Below are positions 55,672 to 64,000 of a stretch of 64,000 nt of DNA, piece after piece. The notes under the pieces are model-generated. The model saw only the letters and a program-made list of their open reading frames with translations. It was not told the origin of the DNA and searched no databases. A program made the position numbers and the translations under genes. The DNA comes from Agromyces agglutinans (GTDB lineage Bacteria; Actinomycetota; Actinomycetes; Actinomycetales; Microbacteriaceae). The first letter of the stretch is position 1. Every line of letters begins with the position of its first letter. Location: assembly GCF_009647605.1 (NCBI RefSeq), contig NZ_WJIF01000001.1:107655-171654 (forward strand), read 5' to 3'.

Positions 55672-57270
55672 TCAAACCGACGCCGGCTCGTCCCCCGACG
55701 GGCCGGCGTCTTCGTCGTCCGGAGTCGCGCGGCGTGCGCGGCGCCGCGCGAGCACGCCGGCCGCCACGAGACCACCGAGGGAGAGCACGAGGATCATCGC
55801 GGGCACCCACTCGCCGAGCACGACGGCCGGGGTCGCGCCGGTGCGCAACGGGACATCCGTCACCATCGCACCCGGCTCGTCGGCCGGCAACGAGTCGATG
55901 GTCGAACCGTCGGCCAGCATCACCTGGCTCGTGCCGACGGTCGAGATGTTGACCACCGACCGGCCGGTCTCGATGGCGCGCAGTCGCGCGATCGCGAGTT
56001 GCTGGAGGTTCTCGTCGGTGCCGCGGAAGTCGGCGTTGTTGGTCTGGAACAGGTAGAGTTCAGCGCCGTCACGCGCACCCTCCCAGATGACGTCGTCGTA
56101 GATGACGTCGAAGCAGATAGCGAGTCCCGCGATCGCATCACCGAGGTCGAACACCGGCGTCTCGGTGCCCGGCGAGTAGCCGCGCTGCACCAGCGAGATC
56201 AGGTCGGGCGCGAAGAGCATGTAGAAGTCGCGGTCGGGAATGTACTCGCCGAAGGGCACCGGATGCCGCTTCGAATACCGGTCGACGGCGCCCTCGCCCG
56301 CACGCCACAGCAGCGACGTGTTGAAGAAGCGCAGGTCGTCCTCCTGCGTGCCCTCGACGGTCACCGTGTTCACGACGAACGGGGCATCGTCGAGGCGCTC
56401 CGCGATGGAGTCGAGCAGCCGCGCGGTCGCCTCGTCTCTCGTCGGATCGATGTCGACCGAACCCTCGGGCCAGAGCAGCACGTCGACGCCCTCCTCGTCG
56501 AGGATCGGCACGGTCGCCTCGACCTGGCTCTCGAGCACCTCGCCGCGCTCGCGCTCATCGAAATACCCCGCCGGTCCGTTGCCCTGCACGCTCGCGACGC
56601 GCAGTTCGCCGGCGGCCTGCGTCGGCCACGCCGGCAGCACCACGGCCACGACGGTGACCACGACGACCGGCAGCAGGGTGCGCAGGTCGCGCCACCGGGC
56701 GAGGCGCACCCACTCGATGACCGCCGCCGTGATGAAGACCATCACGAAGCTGAGCCCGAGCTGGCCGACCCACGACACGGTCTCGGCGAACGGGCTCAGG
56801 GCCTGGCTGTGCGCGGCACGCGCCCACGGGAATCCGCCGTACGGAATGGTGCCGATCGCGATCTCGCGCGTGGTCCAGAGGCCCGCGACGAGGGCCGGGA
56901 GGGCGACGAGCCGCATCCAGCGCCCACCGACCCCCCGCGGCAGCCATCGGTACGCCAGCGTGATCGCGAGCCCGCCGACCGCGACGAAGAGGGCCTCGAA
57001 CAACGAGAGCGCGAGCCACGGCACGGGCCCGAGGTACCGGCTCGTCCAGTCGACGTGCACGAGGTAGAAGGTCGCGCCGAAGAGGTAGCCGACCAGGAGT
57101 CCGCCCCACGCCGACCGGCCGACCTGCACGAGCAGCGCGAGCGCGATGCCGACGAAGGCGAGCGGCCAGATGCCGACATCGGGGAACGCCCAGTCGTAGA
57201 CGAACCCGGCGAGCACCGCGGTCGGCACGGCCGCCCACCACGGCAGCAGCGGGCGGGCGTTCAGGGGCAC
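55672..57270 (-). CDS. lnt: Apolipoprotein N-acyltransferase
   Basis: 532-aa membrane enzyme that adds the third acyl chain to lipoproteins. Several hydrophobic helices (about 10-215), then a nitrilase domain with the catalytic triad Glu269 (WPEG), Lys334 (SKRHPVPFGEY) and Cys386 (ICFDVIYDD). GTG start at 57268-57270, TAGGCT 6 nt upstream: leaderless. Substrates would include the lipoproteins in this window. Confidence 0.92.
   Translation of the reverse strand: MPLNARPLLPWWAAVPTAVLAGFVYDWAFPDVGIWPLAFVGIALALLVQVGRSAWGGLLVGYLFGATFYLVHVDWTSRYLGPVPWLALSLFEALFVAVGGLAITLAYRWLPRGVGGRWMRLVALPALVAGLWTTREIAIGTIPYGGFPWARAAHSQALSPFAETVSWVGQLGLSFVMVFITAAVIEWVRLARWRDLRTLLPVVVVTVVAVVLPAWPTQAAGELRVASVQGNGPAGYFDERERGEVLESQVEATVPILDEEGVDVLLWPEGSVDIDPTRDEATARLLDSIAERLDDAPFVVNTVTVEGTQEDDLRFFNTSLLWRAGEGAVDRYSKRHPVPFGEYIPDRDFYMLFAPDLISLVQRGYSPGTETPVFDLGDAIAGLAICFDVIYDDVIWEGARDGAELYLFQTNNADFRGTDENLQQLAIARLRAIETGRSVVNISTVGTSQVMLADGSTIDSLPADEPGAMVTDVPLRTGATPAVVLGEWVPAMILVLSLGGLVAAGVLARRRARRATPDDEDAGPSGDEPASV
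55679..55713 (+). terminator. Terminator of rbpA overlapping lnt 3' end
   Basis: 9-bp stem GACGCCGGC / GCCGGCGTC (55679-55687, 55702-55710), loop 14 nt, followed by a short T-run. It lies inside the C-terminal codons of lnt. Confidence 0.5.
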
Positions 57271-57282
57271 GGAATCAGCCTA
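57271..57282 (-). promoter_or_regulatory. -10 box of leaderless lnt
   Basis: Minus-strand TAGGCT (57277-57282), 6 nt before the GTG. Confidence 0.6.
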
Positions 57283-57338
57283 GGCGAGCCGCCGGATGCC
57301 GCCGACCACCCGGGTGCGAGGCATCCGCACCCGGGTGA

Positions 57339-59777
57339 TCAGGCGACCGCGCCGTCGATGACCACGCCGCGCCGTACGGCGTCGATCGCCGCACGCGCGG
57401 CCGAACCGAGCGGGGCGTCCGCGACGATCGAGATCTGGTCGAGCAGGTCGATCACCTGCTTCGTCAGGCGCACGAAATCGCCGGCCGCCAGATCGGTGTC
57501 CTCCAGCACGCTGCCGAGTCCGGCGCCGCTCGCCCACGACCACATGGCCTGCGCGAGCGCGGGCGAGGGCGCCTCGCTGCCCGTCAGCCGGTGGTCGCGC
57601 TCGAGGTCGTCGAGCATCGACCACGCGTCGCCGGTCTTCTCGAGCGCGCCGCGGAAGCGGCCCTTCGGCAGCCGGTACTCGACGCCGCGGTCGTCGCGGC
57701 GCGGCTCGTAGACGAGGGAGGCGGCCATCGCCGCGAGGCCGGCGGCATCGAGTCCGTCCCAGAGGCCTCGGCGCAGGCACTCGGCGACGAGCAGGTCCCG
57801 TTCGCCGTAGATCCGCTTCAGCGTTCGGCCGGCCGCGGTGGAGACCAGCTCGCCCTTCGCGTCGCGCTCGAGGTAGCCGAGCTGCTCGAGCACCTCGGTC
57901 ACCCGGTCGAACCGCTTCGCGACCTGTCCGGTTCGGCTGCGGATCTGGCCCTGCAGCTGGTCGTGCTCCTTCTTCAGCCGCCACCAGCGCTCGGCCCACC
58001 TGGCGTGCGCCTCGCGCTCCGCGCAGCCGTGGCACGGATGCGCGCGCATCGCCTTGCGGACGCCGTTCAGCTCGCGCTGGATCCGCTCGCGCTGCGCGTG
58101 CGTCGGGTTGCCCTTCGATGCCTGCCGCTCGAGCTCGCCGATGCGTCGGCGCAGGCCCGAGTACTCGCCGAAGTCGCCCAGGTGGCAGGTCATCGCCTGC
58201 TCGTACCCGGCCATCGACTCCTCCTGCTTGCGAAGGGTGCGGGCGAGGTCGACGACCGCGCGGTCGGCCTGGAACTGCGCGAACGAGAGCTCGAGGATCT
58301 GCCGCGTGCGCTCACGGCCGAACTGGTCGATCAGGTTCACGGCCATGTTGTAGGTCGGCTTGAAGCTCGAGTTCATCGGGTAGCTGCGCCGTGACGCGAG
58401 CGAGGCCACCGACTCGGGGTCGAGGCCGTCGACCCAGTGGATCACCGAGTGGCCCTCGACGTCGATGCCGCGCCGGCCGGCACGACCCGTGAGCTGGGTG
58501 TACTCCCCCGGCGTGATCGGCACGCGCGCTTCGCCGTTGAACTTCTCGAGCTTCTCGAGCACGACCGAACGGGCCGGCATGTTCACGCCGAGCGCGAGCG
58601 TCTCGGTCGCGAAGACGACCTTCAGCAGCTTCTCCTGGAAGAGCTCCTCGACGATCTCCTTGAACGCCGGCAGCATGCCGGCGTGGTGCGCGGCCACCCC
58701 GCGCTCGAGGCCTTCGAGCCACTCCCAGTAGCCGAGCACGGCGAGGTCCTCGTCGCGCAGGAGGCGCGCACGAGCCTCGACGATCTGCCGGATCGCGTCG
58801 CGTTCCGAGGCATCCGTCAACCGGATGCCGCTGCGCAGCACCTGGCGCACCGCCTGGTCGCAGCCGGCCCTCGAGAAGATGAAGACGATCGCGGGCAGCA
58901 GGTGCTTGGCCTGGAGCATGGCGATGACCTCGGGCCGGTCCATGCGCGCGCCCTGGTCGGGGCGGTGGAAGCGGCCGCGGTCGCCGCCGCGCCGGCCGCG
59001 CTGCGACCTCGCACCGATCGACCGGCCGCCACCGCCGGCGTTGCCGCGAGCGAGCTGGCGGAGCTCGGGGTTGACTCGGTGGGTCGCGGCCTGCCCGCTC
59101 GAGTCGAACAGGTCGATGAGCTTCTGCCGCACGAGCACGTGCTGCTCCAGCGGCACCGGGCGCTCCTCGGAGACGATGACGTCGGTGTCGCCGCGGACGG
59201 CCTGCAGCCAGTCGCCGAACTCCTCGGCGTTCGAGACGGTCGCGCTCAGCGAGACGAGCCGCACCTCCTCGGGGAGGTGGATGATGACTTCCTCCCACAC
59301 CGCGCCGCGGAACCGGTCGGCGAGGTAGTGCACCTCGTCCATCACGACGAAGGCGAGCCGGTCGAGCAGCGGCGAGTCGGCGTAGAGCATGTTGCGCAGC
59401 ACCTCGGTCGTCATGACGACGATGCGCGCGCTCGAGTTGATGTTGGTGTCGCCGGTGAGCAGGCCCACCTGGTCGGCACCCCAGCGCTCCGCGAACTCCT
59501 GGTACTTCTGGTTGGAGAGCGCCTTGATCGGTGTCGTGTAGAAGACCTTCTCGTCGGTCGACTGCATCGCGAGGTACACCGCGAACTCGGCGACGACGGT
59601 CTTGCCGGCACCCGTCGGCGCTGCGACCAGCACGCTGCGGCCCTCGTCGAGGGCGCCGCAGGACGCGAGCTGGAAGGGATCGAGATCGAAGCGCTGCACG
59701 GCGGCGAACTCCGCCAGCCTCGGCCGGTTCCGCTGCTGTCGCGAGAGGGCGTAGCGCTCCGCCGGACTGAGGCTCAT
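57339..59777 (-). CDS. helY: Ski2-like DEAD/DEAH-box helicase HelY
   Basis: 812-aa superfamily 2 helicase related to Mtr4/Ski2. Walker A APTGAGKT (53-60), DEVH (147-150), SLSATVSNAEEFGDWL, and RAGRRG motif VI region (TGRAGRRGIDVEG). A charged Arg/Gly-rich insertion sits near residues 250-275. A C-terminal DSHCT-like domain with a CHGCAEREAH zinc-like patch follows. In mycobacteria helY lies next to tatC, as here. Role in RNA/DNA metabolism is not settled. Leaderless start. Confidence 0.93.
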   Translation of the reverse strand: MSLSPAERYALSRQQRNRPRLAEFAAVQRFDLDPFQLASCGALDEGRSVLVAAPTGAGKTVVAEFAVYLAMQSTDEKVFYTTPIKALSNQKYQEFAERWGADQVGLLTGDTNINSSARIVVMTTEVLRNMLYADSPLLDRLAFVVMDEVHYLADRFRGAVWEEVIIHLPEEVRLVSLSATVSNAEEFGDWLQAVRGDTDVIVSEERPVPLEQHVLVRQKLIDLFDSSGQAATHRVNPELRQLARGNAGGGGRSIGARSQRGRRGGDRGRFHRPDQGARMDRPEVIAMLQAKHLLPAIVFIFSRAGCDQAVRQVLRSGIRLTDASERDAIRQIVEARARLLRDEDLAVLGYWEWLEGLERGVAAHHAGMLPAFKEIVEELFQEKLLKVVFATETLALGVNMPARSVVLEKLEKFNGEARVPITPGEYTQLTGRAGRRGIDVEGHSVIHWVDGLDPESVASLASRRSYPMNSSFKPTYNMAVNLIDQFGRERTRQILELSFAQFQADRAVVDLARTLRKQEESMAGYEQAMTCHLGDFGEYSGLRRRIGELERQASKGNPTHAQRERIQRELNGVRKAMRAHPCHGCAEREAHARWAERWWRLKKEHDQLQGQIRSRTGQVAKRFDRVTEVLEQLGYLERDAKGELVSTAAGRTLKRIYGERDLLVAECLRRGLWDGLDAAGLAAMAASLVYEPRRDDRGVEYRLPKGRFRGALEKTGDAWSMLDDLERDHRLTGSEAPSPALAQAMWSWASGAGLGSVLEDTDLAAGDFVRLTKQVIDLLDQISIVADAPLGSAARAAIDAVRRGVVIDGAVA

Positions 59778-59789
59778 GGGTCAAGCCTA
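59778..59789 (-). promoter_or_regulatory. -10 box of leaderless helY
   Basis: Minus-strand TAGGCT (59784-59789), 6 nt before ATG. Confidence 0.6.
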
Positions 59790-59838
59790 GACACGCGGCA
59801 CGACCGCGGCCGCCGAACGCCGCGCGGGCGAGCGCCGG

Positions 59839-60645
59839 CTAGGAGAACTCGGCGCCGAACTCCTCGCGCTGGCGCTTCGCCACGCGACGGTCGTGGGCGT
59901 GCGCGATCCCCCATGCGGCGAAGTAGAGCCCGATCATCGGCACGGCCAGCAGGAACATCGACACCACGTCGGCCGAGGGCGTCGCGAACGCCGTGAACAG
60001 CACGATCACGAGCACGGCGACGCGCCACGACTTGATGATCGACGCCGCGCTGAGAACGCCCATGACGTTCAGCAGCACGATGAACACCGGCACCACGAAC
60101 GCCACGCCGATCGCGACTACGAGCTTCAGCACGAAATCGATGTACTCGCGCGCGGTGAGCAGCGACATCGACCCCTCGGGAACGAAGCTCGTGAGGATCT
60201 TCACGATGTTCGGCAGCACGAACCACGCGACCGCAGCCCCAGCGAAGAACAGCGGGATCGCGCTCACGAAGAACCACAGCGTGTAGCGGCGTTCGCGACG
60301 GTTCAGGCCGGGCACCAGGAACGCGAAGATCTGGTACAGCCACACCGGCGACGAGAGCAGGATGCCCAGGGTGAACGCGATCTGCAGCTTGAGGTCGAAC
60401 GCGCTCGCGAGGGTGGGGAACACGAGCGCGGTCTCGACGTCGTCGCCGCGGGCCTCGGCGACCCGCGCCACCGGCTCCTGGATCGCGTCCCACACGAACA
60501 GCTCGTTCAGGATCCAGCCGGCGACCATGCCGACCACGAGCGCCGCCGCGGAGATGAACAGGCGCCGACGCAACTCGATGAGGTGCGCGGCGAGCGACAT
60601 CCGCTTCTCGCGGTTCTTCTCGCCGCGCGGCTTCACGGCGGTCAC
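59839..60645 (-). CDS. tatC: Sec-independent translocase TatC
   Basis: 268-aa TatC with six transmembrane helices; it is the twin-arginine signal receptor. MSLAAHLIELRRRLF signal-binding loop, helix 2-3 loop FTLGILLSSPVWLYQIFAFLVPGL, and FATPSADVVSMFLLAVPM. GTG start at 60643-60645 next to the tatA stop; an in-frame GTG four codons on is possible. helY follows 61 bp downstream. Confidence 0.94.
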   Translation of the reverse strand: MTAVKPRGEKNREKRMSLAAHLIELRRRLFISAAALVVGMVAGWILNELFVWDAIQEPVARVAEARGDDVETALVFPTLASAFDLKLQIAFTLGILLSSPVWLYQIFAFLVPGLNRRERRYTLWFFVSAIPLFFAGAAVAWFVLPNIVKILTSFVPEGSMSLLTAREYIDFVLKLVVAIGVAFVVPVFIVLLNVMGVLSAASIIKSWRVAVLVIVLFTAFATPSADVVSMFLLAVPMIGLYFAAWGIAHAHDRRVAKRQREEFGAEFS

Positions 60646-60650
60646 GCGCG

Positions 60651-60917
60651 TCAGGCGGAGGAACCCGGGTCGGTGGTGCCCACCGACTTGGGCTTCTCCT
60701 CGGAGGCGACCGTCGTACCGGTCTTGCCCGAAGCCGCGGTGCGGTCGGCGTCGTCATCGGCGTCGGCCTTGCCGGCGTCGGGACGGACCTCGTTCTTGAG
60801 GATCTTCATCGACTGGCCGAGGCTGCGCGCGAGCGCGGGGAGCTTCGGCGCGCCGAACAGCAGCAGGATGACCACGAGGATGATCAGCGCGTGCCAACCG
60901 GTGAAGCCTTGCCACAT
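60651..60917 (-). CDS. tatA: Sec-independent translocase TatA
   Basis: 88-aa TatA: N-terminal helix WQGFTGWHALIILVVILLLFGAPKLPAL with FGxxKLP hinge, amphipathic helix LARSLGQSMKILKNEV, and an acidic tail. Stop lies 5 bp before the tatC start. TAGACT (minus, 60956-60961) is a plausible -10 with a leader of about 30 nt. Confidence 0.93.
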   Translation of the reverse strand: MWQGFTGWHALIILVVILLLFGAPKLPALARSLGQSMKILKNEVRPDAGKADADDDADRTAASGKTGTTVASEEKPKSVGTTDPGSSA

Positions 60918-61006
60918 GGGAATTCGTCCAATGCTCAGATGGGCGTTGTCGGCACAGTCTAACCCGTCGGGGTTGCGGGCCTCCGCTCGCGGCGGACGTC
61001 TGCCGG

Positions 61007-61975
61007 TCAGACCTCGTAGGCCGCGAGTCCGGCGGCCGCCCAGTCGGCCACCACGGCGCGCGCCTCGGGCGGCTCCACCACGGTGACGAGGCCGGGAAGC
61101 CCGGCCACGAGGCGCTTCAGCCCGTGGTGGTGCGCGACGCGCAACGTGACCCTGAGTCGGTCGCCGACCCGCTCTTCACGCGCATCGGCGAGGTAGTCGG
61201 CGATCAGCGGCAGCGCCTCGGGCGCCACATCGACGACCACATCGAGATCCGTGTCGGAGCCGTGGAAGAGCGTGTCGGAGAGCACCCGGTCGGAATGGTC
61301 GTCGACCGGTAGGTCGCTCACGACGAGCCCGCTCATGCGGTCGACCCGGAAGTTGCGCAGGTCGTCGCGCACGTGATCGAACGCCTGCAGGTACCAGTCG
61401 GGCCCGAGCGACGCGATCCTGAGGGGGTCGACCCGCCGCCGCGCCTGCTCACCGAGCGCGTTGCGGTAGTCGAACTCGAGCTGCCGCCCCTCGGCGACGG
61501 CCCTCCGGGCGACCTCGAGCGTGGCATCCGCCTCGGATTCGGCGACCGCGAGCCGCGTGGGCGTCGACGACGCGCCCGCGGTGAGCTTCGCGAGCAGCGA
61601 GTCGAGTTGTGCCCGGCCGGCGTTCTCGGGCGTGGCCGAGAGGTACTGGAGGCCGGCGATGAGCGCGGCCGCCTCGCGCGCCGAAAGGCGAGGCGCGTCG
61701 TCGATGGCCACGTGGTGCACGATCACGATGACGCCGTCGTCCTCGAAGGAGTCCCAGTCGATGTCGAAGAGGTCGTTGGCCTGGTACGTGCCGGTCGCGC
61801 CGGGCAGCCCCGACGTCGCGATCAGCCGCACCGCGTCGCGCACGTCGGACTCCGCGACGCCGAAGTGCTCGGCCGCGGTCGCCACGTCGACGACGCGCTG
61901 CTCGAGCAGGTACGGCACGAGCGAGAGCAGGAACACGAGCTGGTCGGGCGCCTTGCGTCCCTTCGAAGCAGCCAT
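61007..61975 (-). CDS. pafC: WYL-domain regulator PafC
   Basis: 322-aa WYL protein. N-terminal winged HTH-like domain (10-60), central WYL domain (DPLRIASLGPDWYLQAFD) and C-terminal WCX-like domain. With PafB it forms the activator of the RecA-independent DNA-damage regulon. ATG overlaps the pafB stop codon. 323 codons. Confidence 0.9.
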   Translation of the reverse strand: MAASKGRKAPDQLVFLLSLVPYLLEQRVVDVATAAEHFGVAESDVRDAVRLIATSGLPGATGTYQANDLFDIDWDSFEDDGVIVIVHHVAIDDAPRLSAREAAALIAGLQYLSATPENAGRAQLDSLLAKLTAGASSTPTRLAVAESEADATLEVARRAVAEGRQLEFDYRNALGEQARRRVDPLRIASLGPDWYLQAFDHVRDDLRNFRVDRMSGLVVSDLPVDDHSDRVLSDTLFHGSDTDLDVVVDVAPEALPLIADYLADAREERVGDRLRVTLRVAHHHGLKRLVAGLPGLVTVVEPPEARAVVADWAAAGLAAYEV

Positions 61976-63000
61976 CAGCCCGCTCCCCCGCCGTGGGCGG
62001 CCGCGACCCGCGAGAGACGGTCGCGCACCGCGTCGGCCAGTTCGTCGGGCGCGAGGACGCGCACTTCGGGACCGTAGCTCGCGAGCTCGTCGGCGAACAC
62101 GGCGGCGTCGGTGTAGTGCAGCCGGATGACGCCGGAATCGTCGTCGCGCAGCACCGCGCGGCGGCCGAGTCGCACCTCGGCGTCGCTGCCCGAGCTCACC
62201 GCGAGGTCGGCGACGTTCGCCTGGCGGAGCGCCTCGAGTTCGGCGAGGATGCGGTCCTGGATGTCGGGCTCCGGCGCCTCGACCACCGGGCCGGGCACGG
62301 GCTCGACCGGCGCGATGATGCGCGAGAGCAGGAAGGTGCGCGGCGCCTCGACGCCGTGGTCGAAGCCGTGCAGGTGCCAGCGCCCCTCGTGCAGGACGAT
62401 CGCCCACGGGTCGACGGTGCGCTCGCGCGGCTCGGCGGATCCGGGCTTGAAGTAGCGGAACCGCACACGCTGGCGCCGGTCGAGGGCGCGCCGCAGGGGC
62501 TCGAACGCGGACTCGCGCACCCGCAGCCGAGGTGCGTACCCGATGACGGGGTCGCGCGGCTCGACGCCGAGGCCGCGGAGCTTCGTGAGCGCCCGCTGCG
62601 AGTCGTCGGAGAGGGATGCCTCGCGCCATACCTCGGCCGCGAGGCCGAGCAGGGCGAGTTCGTCGGGCGTGAAGCGCACGGATTCGGGCAGCTCGTAGCG
62701 GCCCTTCGGGATGCGGTAGCGCAGCGACTGGTTGTCGCCGGGCCGGTCGGGCGACTCGATGGTCTCGAGCGGGATGCCGCGGTCGCGGATGGCGTCCTTG
62801 TCGCGCTCGAACTGGCGCTCGAGGTTGTCGTTCGGGCCGCCGTCGACGTACTTCTCGGCGTAGCCGCGCACGGTCGAGAGGATGTCGCCCTTCAGCAGGC
62901 CCGACTCGGTCGCGACCAGCGCGAGCACGAGGCTGAACTGCCGGTCGACCGCAGGCACCGGCTTCGACCGGTGCTCCGTCGGCTCCCCCGCAGCGTTCAC
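61975..63000 (-). CDS. pafB: WYL-domain regulator PafB
   Basis: 341-aa WYL-domain partner of PafC. N-terminal HTH region FSLVLALVATESGLLKGDI, WYL signature VDPWAIVLHEGRWHLHGFD, and an Arg-rich C-terminal domain. GTG start at 62998-63000 with TAGGAT 7 nt upstream (leaderless). No pafA or proteasome gene lies beside it in this window; an FKBP lipoprotein gene occupies the upstream position. Confidence 0.9.
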   Translation of the reverse strand: MNAAGEPTEHRSKPVPAVDRQFSLVLALVATESGLLKGDILSTVRGYAEKYVDGGPNDNLERQFERDKDAIRDRGIPLETIESPDRPGDNQSLRYRIPKGRYELPESVRFTPDELALLGLAAEVWREASLSDDSQRALTKLRGLGVEPRDPVIGYAPRLRVRESAFEPLRRALDRRQRVRFRYFKPGSAEPRERTVDPWAIVLHEGRWHLHGFDHGVEAPRTFLLSRIIAPVEPVPGPVVEAPEPDIQDRILAELEALRQANVADLAVSSGSDAEVRLGRRAVLRDDDSGVIRLHYTDAAVFADELASYGPEVRVLAPDELADAVRDRLSRVAAAHGGGAG

Positions 63001-63013
63001 AGGTGCGATCCTA
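63001..63013 (-). promoter_or_regulatory. -10 box of leaderless pafB
   Basis: Minus-strand TAGGAT (63008-63013), 7 nt before GTG. Confidence 0.6.
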
Positions 63014-63074
63014 CTGGGCGTCGAACCCGACGCCGACGGCGTCGCGACCCATTGCGCGGCCCGCGAACGGCGGG

Positions 63075-64000
63075 TCAGAGCACGCCCAGGATGTCGATGA
63101 CGTAGAACAGCGTCGCGTCGCCGGCCGCCTCGCCACTGCCGCCGGCGCCGAAGCCGTCTTCGGGGGCGACGATGACGCCGACCTGCGAGCCGACCCGCTG
63201 GCCCTCGACGGCCTTGGAGAGGCCGGGGATCTGGCTGGAGCCGTCGCCGACGACGAAGGACGTCGGACCGCCGGTGGCCCAGGTCGAGCCGTTCGACAGC
63301 ACCTCGCCGGTCTGCCAGTCGACGCCGGTGTACTGCACGAGCACCTCGTCGCCGTCTTCGACGACCGCGCCGGAGCCCTCGCGGAGCACCTCGACCTCGG
63401 TCTGCGCCGGCGGGTCGGACGAGGGCACCGTGATGCCGGGCCGCCCGTCGGGCGCGAGCACGACGGCCGGGAACCCGTCGCGCGTCAGGCGCGGGGTGCC
63501 GTTCGCCCGTGAGGGGAAGACATCCATGACGTCGAAGACGGCGACCGCGCCGGTGGCCGGCTCCTGCCCGGTCTGCGGGTTCGCGGCGTCGGCCGGCGGC
63601 ACCGCGACCACGACGCGGGATCCCTCGTTGGCGCACGTGAGACCCGTGCGGAAGCCCGCGAGCGTCTTGCCCTCGTTGAGCGTCAGCAGCACCGCGTCGT
63701 CCTCGAAGCCGATGGTCTGGAGTTCCTCGCCCGACTCCGCGTCGTACAGCGAGGCGGCCACGCGCACGGTGTCGCCGTCGCGCACCGGCTCGCCGTCGCC
63801 CTCGATGACCACGGTGCACTGCGTCTCGTCGGGCGTGATGGGCGTCGGGAACTCGACCCGGGGCGGCTCGCCGAAGTCGCCCGTGACCTCGATGGCCTCG
63901 GACGAGGCACCGGGTGCCACGGCCGGTTCGGGCGCGGTCGCGCAACCGGTGAGCGCGACGGCGACCAGGCCTGCGGTGGCGATGAGCGCGAGAGACGAAC
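63075..64000 (-). CDS. FKBP-type peptidyl-prolyl isomerase lipoprotein (5' end beyond window)
   Basis: Secreted lipoprotein, truncated at the right edge, where the frame runs on. A signal sequence ending LTGC (63944-63955) starts the visible mature part. Two FKBP-like folds follow: a degenerate one (VVVAVPPADA region) and a second, near-canonical one (VLVQYTGVDWQTGEVL, QIPGLSKAVEGQRVGSQV, DGFGAGGSG, LFYVIDILGVL). Probably assists folding of exported proteins. Start codon not seen. Confidence 0.85.
   Translation of the reverse strand, partial: SSLALIATAGLVAVALTGCATAPEPAVAPGASSEAIEVTGDFGEPPRVEFPTPITPDETQCTVVIEGDGEPVRDGDTVRVAASLYDAESGEELQTIGFEDDAVLLTLNEGKTLAGFRTGLTCANEGSRVVVAVPPADAANPQTGQEPATGAVAVFDVMDVFPSRANGTPRLTRDGFPAVVLAPDGRPGITVPSSDPPAQTEVEVLREGSGAVVEDGDEVLVQYTGVDWQTGEVLSNGSTWATGGPTSFVVGDGSSQIPGLSKAVEGQRVGSQVGVIVAPEDGFGAGGSGEAAGDATLFYVIDILGVL

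Overview
The window is very GC-rich actinobacterial chromosome. Gene content and order point to the family Microbacteriaceae; an Agromyces-like organism is a guess. The supporting signs are RbpA, an actinobacterial RpoD, the qcrCAB/ctaCDEF respiratory branch, the helY-tatC-tatA-pafC-pafB block, and abundant leaderless genes with a TANNNT box 6-8 nt before the start codon. No rRNA, tRNA, CRISPR array, insertion sequence or prophage was seen.

Layout. 1-4.5 kb: 2-oxoacid dehydrogenase genes (sucB-like 5' part, lpdA), leucyl aminopeptidase and a PAC2 protein. 4.6-8.1 kb: principal sigma factor followed closely by a MurT/GatD-like pair. 8.3-13.3 kb: topoisomerase IV-type parE and parC, convergent. 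13.3-17.1 kb: a phosphodiesterase-like hydrolase, a DUF3043 protein, an M20 peptidase and erpA. 17.3-25.6 kb: the terminal respiratory chain, with ctaCDF on the plus strand facing ctaE-qcrCAB on the minus strand and an RlmA-like methyltransferase between. 25.7-31.8 kb: trpD, then glycerol use (glpF, glpK, PTS-type dhaKLM).

31.8-51.2 kb is accessory. It holds a HelD-type RNA polymerase recycling factor with a near-perfect rifamycin-associated element upstream, then a run of regulator-effector pairs (HxlR/MFS, TetR-AraC/DHFR-like reductase, MerR/SDR, ArsR/SRPBCC operon, AraC/VOC), several with visible operators. It also holds a short UvrA paralogue, small lipoproteins and a FusB-like zinc-finger protein. 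51.4-64 kb returns to core genes: an HdeD-like protein, NfeD/SPFH, GDPD, rbpA, lnt, helY, tatC, tatA, pafC, pafB and an FKBP lipoprotein cut by the right edge.

The most notable observation is the MurT/GatD pair after rpoD. GatD is recognisable along its length, but its nucleophilic cysteine is glycine, and neither protein contains any cysteine, so the MurT zinc ribbon is absent too. Microbacteriaceae are known for B-type peptidoglycan, cross-linked through the D-Glu alpha-carboxyl, the group MurT activates. The pair is therefore a candidate for an amino-acid (not ammonia) ligase in that pathway; this is inference.
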